From Persicaria tinctoria (taxonomy: Eukaryota; Streptophyta; Magnoliopsida; Caryophyllales; Polygonaceae), in the NCBI GenBank assembly GCA_037127255.1, contig JBANSL010000008.1:37461373-37525372 (forward strand): DNA of 64,000 nucleotides. The letters run 5' to 3'. A program made the position numbers and the translations under genes. The number at the start of each line of letters is the position of its first letter. Position 1 is the first letter of the stretch. Below are positions 62,542 through 64,000 of this stretch, in pieces. The notes below the pieces were generated by a model. That model saw only the letters and a program-made list of their open reading frames with translations. It searched no databases and was not told the DNA's origin.

Positions 62542-64000
62542 TGCTGTGAGCTTAATTCGCCATGTTCTATAGTTACTTTTATATCATTTTCTGTATACAT
62601 TTCATACATTTGGGTTAGAATAATACATAATTTGAGTAGTTTATGTTTATTTGCCAAATTATGGAATCTACACCAGTTTCTGTTTAATTTCACAAAAATC
62701 GAAGCAATTTACAACAGTTCTGAGAAAGGAAGAAAAGCTCGAAGTCAACTACAGAAGTCCGAGATCAAGGAGCAGCAGAACCAGGACAAATCGAGCTGGA
62801 AGCAAGAAAATTGAGTCAAGACAGCTTGGTCGATATCGAGTAAGTCACTGGATTTCCACCAGAGTGAGCTAGAATCGAGGAAGCTGAGGAAAAGGAAGAA
62901 CACAAAAGTCGATATCGACTATCCTAAGTCGATATCAAGTACCCCATATCGAGTGAAGATCCAGACATCGACACGAGCAACCTAGAGCTGAAAGATTTAA
63001 GTCGACATCGAGTAAACTACTCGATATCGAGTAAATCATCAAGTCGATGTGTCGTCCTGGAGCCGAGATCGACGAAGAAGCTAAAAATGGAGAAACCTTG
63101 GTTGATATCGAGGAAACTACTCGATATCGAGTTGACCCCCAGAAGCCGAAATCGAGTAGTCCGTATCTTGTTAAGATTCTATCCCGAATCCAATGAAGAT
63201 ATTTTCGAGGGCAAATTCCATCAAGATCTATCAAGTGCTATCAAGAGGAAGAGATATTTATCTATTTTAGCTTTATTTCCTTTTAGATATAATTATTTAT
63301 TTCCATGTTTTATCTTTATGTTATTAGATGGATAAAATTATATTTAGATATAGTTTTCTTTACTAATTAGAGAGGGAATGAAGGCTATAAATAAGGCCTT
63401 AGGGGCTGATTTCTAGGGATTCAATTTCAGTTACAATTAGTTACATATATAGAGAGAGAGAGCTTGCGGCAAGAGGAGAGAAGGTGTTGAGAGACGATTT
63501 GTTTTCGATCAGTTGTAAGCTTTCTTTAGTTTATTTTTAATGCAATGTATTTTTCTGAAATCTTTGATGAGTTTATTGATGATGAAGAGCGAGTAGTCCA
63601 CCCACTTCTAGGGTCGGGGTGAGCCCGACGGTAGCCATGTAAGATGATGCGGTAAAGGTTTGATCTTTTTATGCAATTCGTCTTCTATCCCTATGAGCAT
63701 GAGTCTTTGTCGAGAGTTGAAGGTGATCCTTGTTTGTATTATTGAAGCGAAAGTGATCTTAATACAACTTGGGCTAATTATGTGAAAAGGCTTAGTAACA
63801 ATTAGGGTTAATGCAAAAGCCTCTATCTTTCTATTTGTTAATAACGAAATTTATTTGATGAAAAGAATGATCTTTTATGCCTTTATATGTTAATTTGCAT
63901 GCTTATCGTTGTGGTGTTGAAACCCTGATCTTGGAAGTCTTTAGTTTATTGAGTTAATTTCGTGTTTACATTCGTTTTCGTTCGAAAAGTTGCAATTTCT
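62542..64000 (+). mobile_element. Athila-like LTR, plus strand, runs off the window
   Basis: Starts TGCTGTGAGC, inside copia B gag. It follows the reverse complement of the 26.94 kb LTR end block by block: GTTTATGTTTATTTGCC, ACACCAGTTTCTGTTTAA, TCGA words at 62.83-63.13 kb, TATAAATAA at 63386-63394, then the R/U5-side GAGCATGAGT and GAAACCCTGATCTTGG blocks. The right end and flank are outside the window, so it could be a solo LTR or a full element. Confidence 0.88.
63386..63394 (+). promoter_or_regulatory. TATA box of the plus-strand Athila-like LTR
   Basis: TATAAATAA followed by GGCCTTAGGGGCTGA, the same core promoter block as in the 25.87 kb copy. The TCGA words lie 250-560 bp upstream. 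Confidence 0.6.

Overview
This is a plant nuclear window, most likely from a eudicot. It is made almost entirely of transposable elements inserted into one another, and I find no intact host gene. The plant assignment rests on Athila-like and chromovirus-like Ty3/gypsy fragments, Ty1/copia pol genes, L1 and RTE LINEs, hAT and CACTA DNA transposons, and a CYP81-type cytochrome P450 fragment. Every pol or transposase gene carries stops, frameshifts or insertions, so nothing here looks autonomously active.  Layout. 0-3 kb: AT-rich DNA with a MITE-like end, an exon-like piece and a Helitron-type 3' end. 3.8-6.0 kb: a terminal-inverted-repeat (TIR) element holding a T-rich GATGCCA repeat field and a reverse-strand CYP81-like fragment. 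6.8-14.9 kb: an L1 LINE (minus strand) split by a 4.6 kb hAT element (8-bp target duplication GTTAAAGG). That hAT contains a 3.5 kb TIR element (E1) and a small L1 tail. 15.0-17.2 kb: a decayed BED/DUF659/hATC hAT transposase. 17.6-19.7 kb: GC-rich repeats and a SEC23-like exon scrap. 19.8-31.8 kb: a run of related TIR elements (E2-E5). They share subterminal sequence and CCGAATAAT words, and E2 is split by a 6.6 kb non-autonomous Athila-like element (duplication AAAAT). 31.8-34.3 kb: an RTE LINE, a tRNA-derived SINE and a CACTA end.  34.3-46.3 kb: an LTR of the Athila-like family split by an 11.1 kb hAT (duplication GGCCACTC). The transposase gene of that hAT is split in turn by a gypsy gag-only element fused to a copia element. 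46.3-48.1 kb: two L1 fragments. 48.1-53.1 kb: a second gypsy-type element whose 5' LTR holds another LTR of the same family (duplication ACCGC) and whose interior holds an RTE fragment. 53.4-53.9 kb: a four-unit diverged repeat. 54.3-62.5 kb: one copia element (minus strand) interrupted by three different solo LTRs, each with a 5-bp duplication, and cut by a fourth LTR that runs off the window.  Two patterns are not explained by standard annotation. First, the E-elements have long inverted ends with changing outer tips, a constant inner block, GC-rich gene-like cores and private tandem repeats built on ATTATTCG/CGAATAAT. Second, TCGA-N2-TCGA words occur in arrays 0.2-0.85 kb upstream of the TATA box in four LTR copies of one family, and again inside the coding region of that family. 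All family calls were made by eye from motifs and repeat ends; no database search was run.
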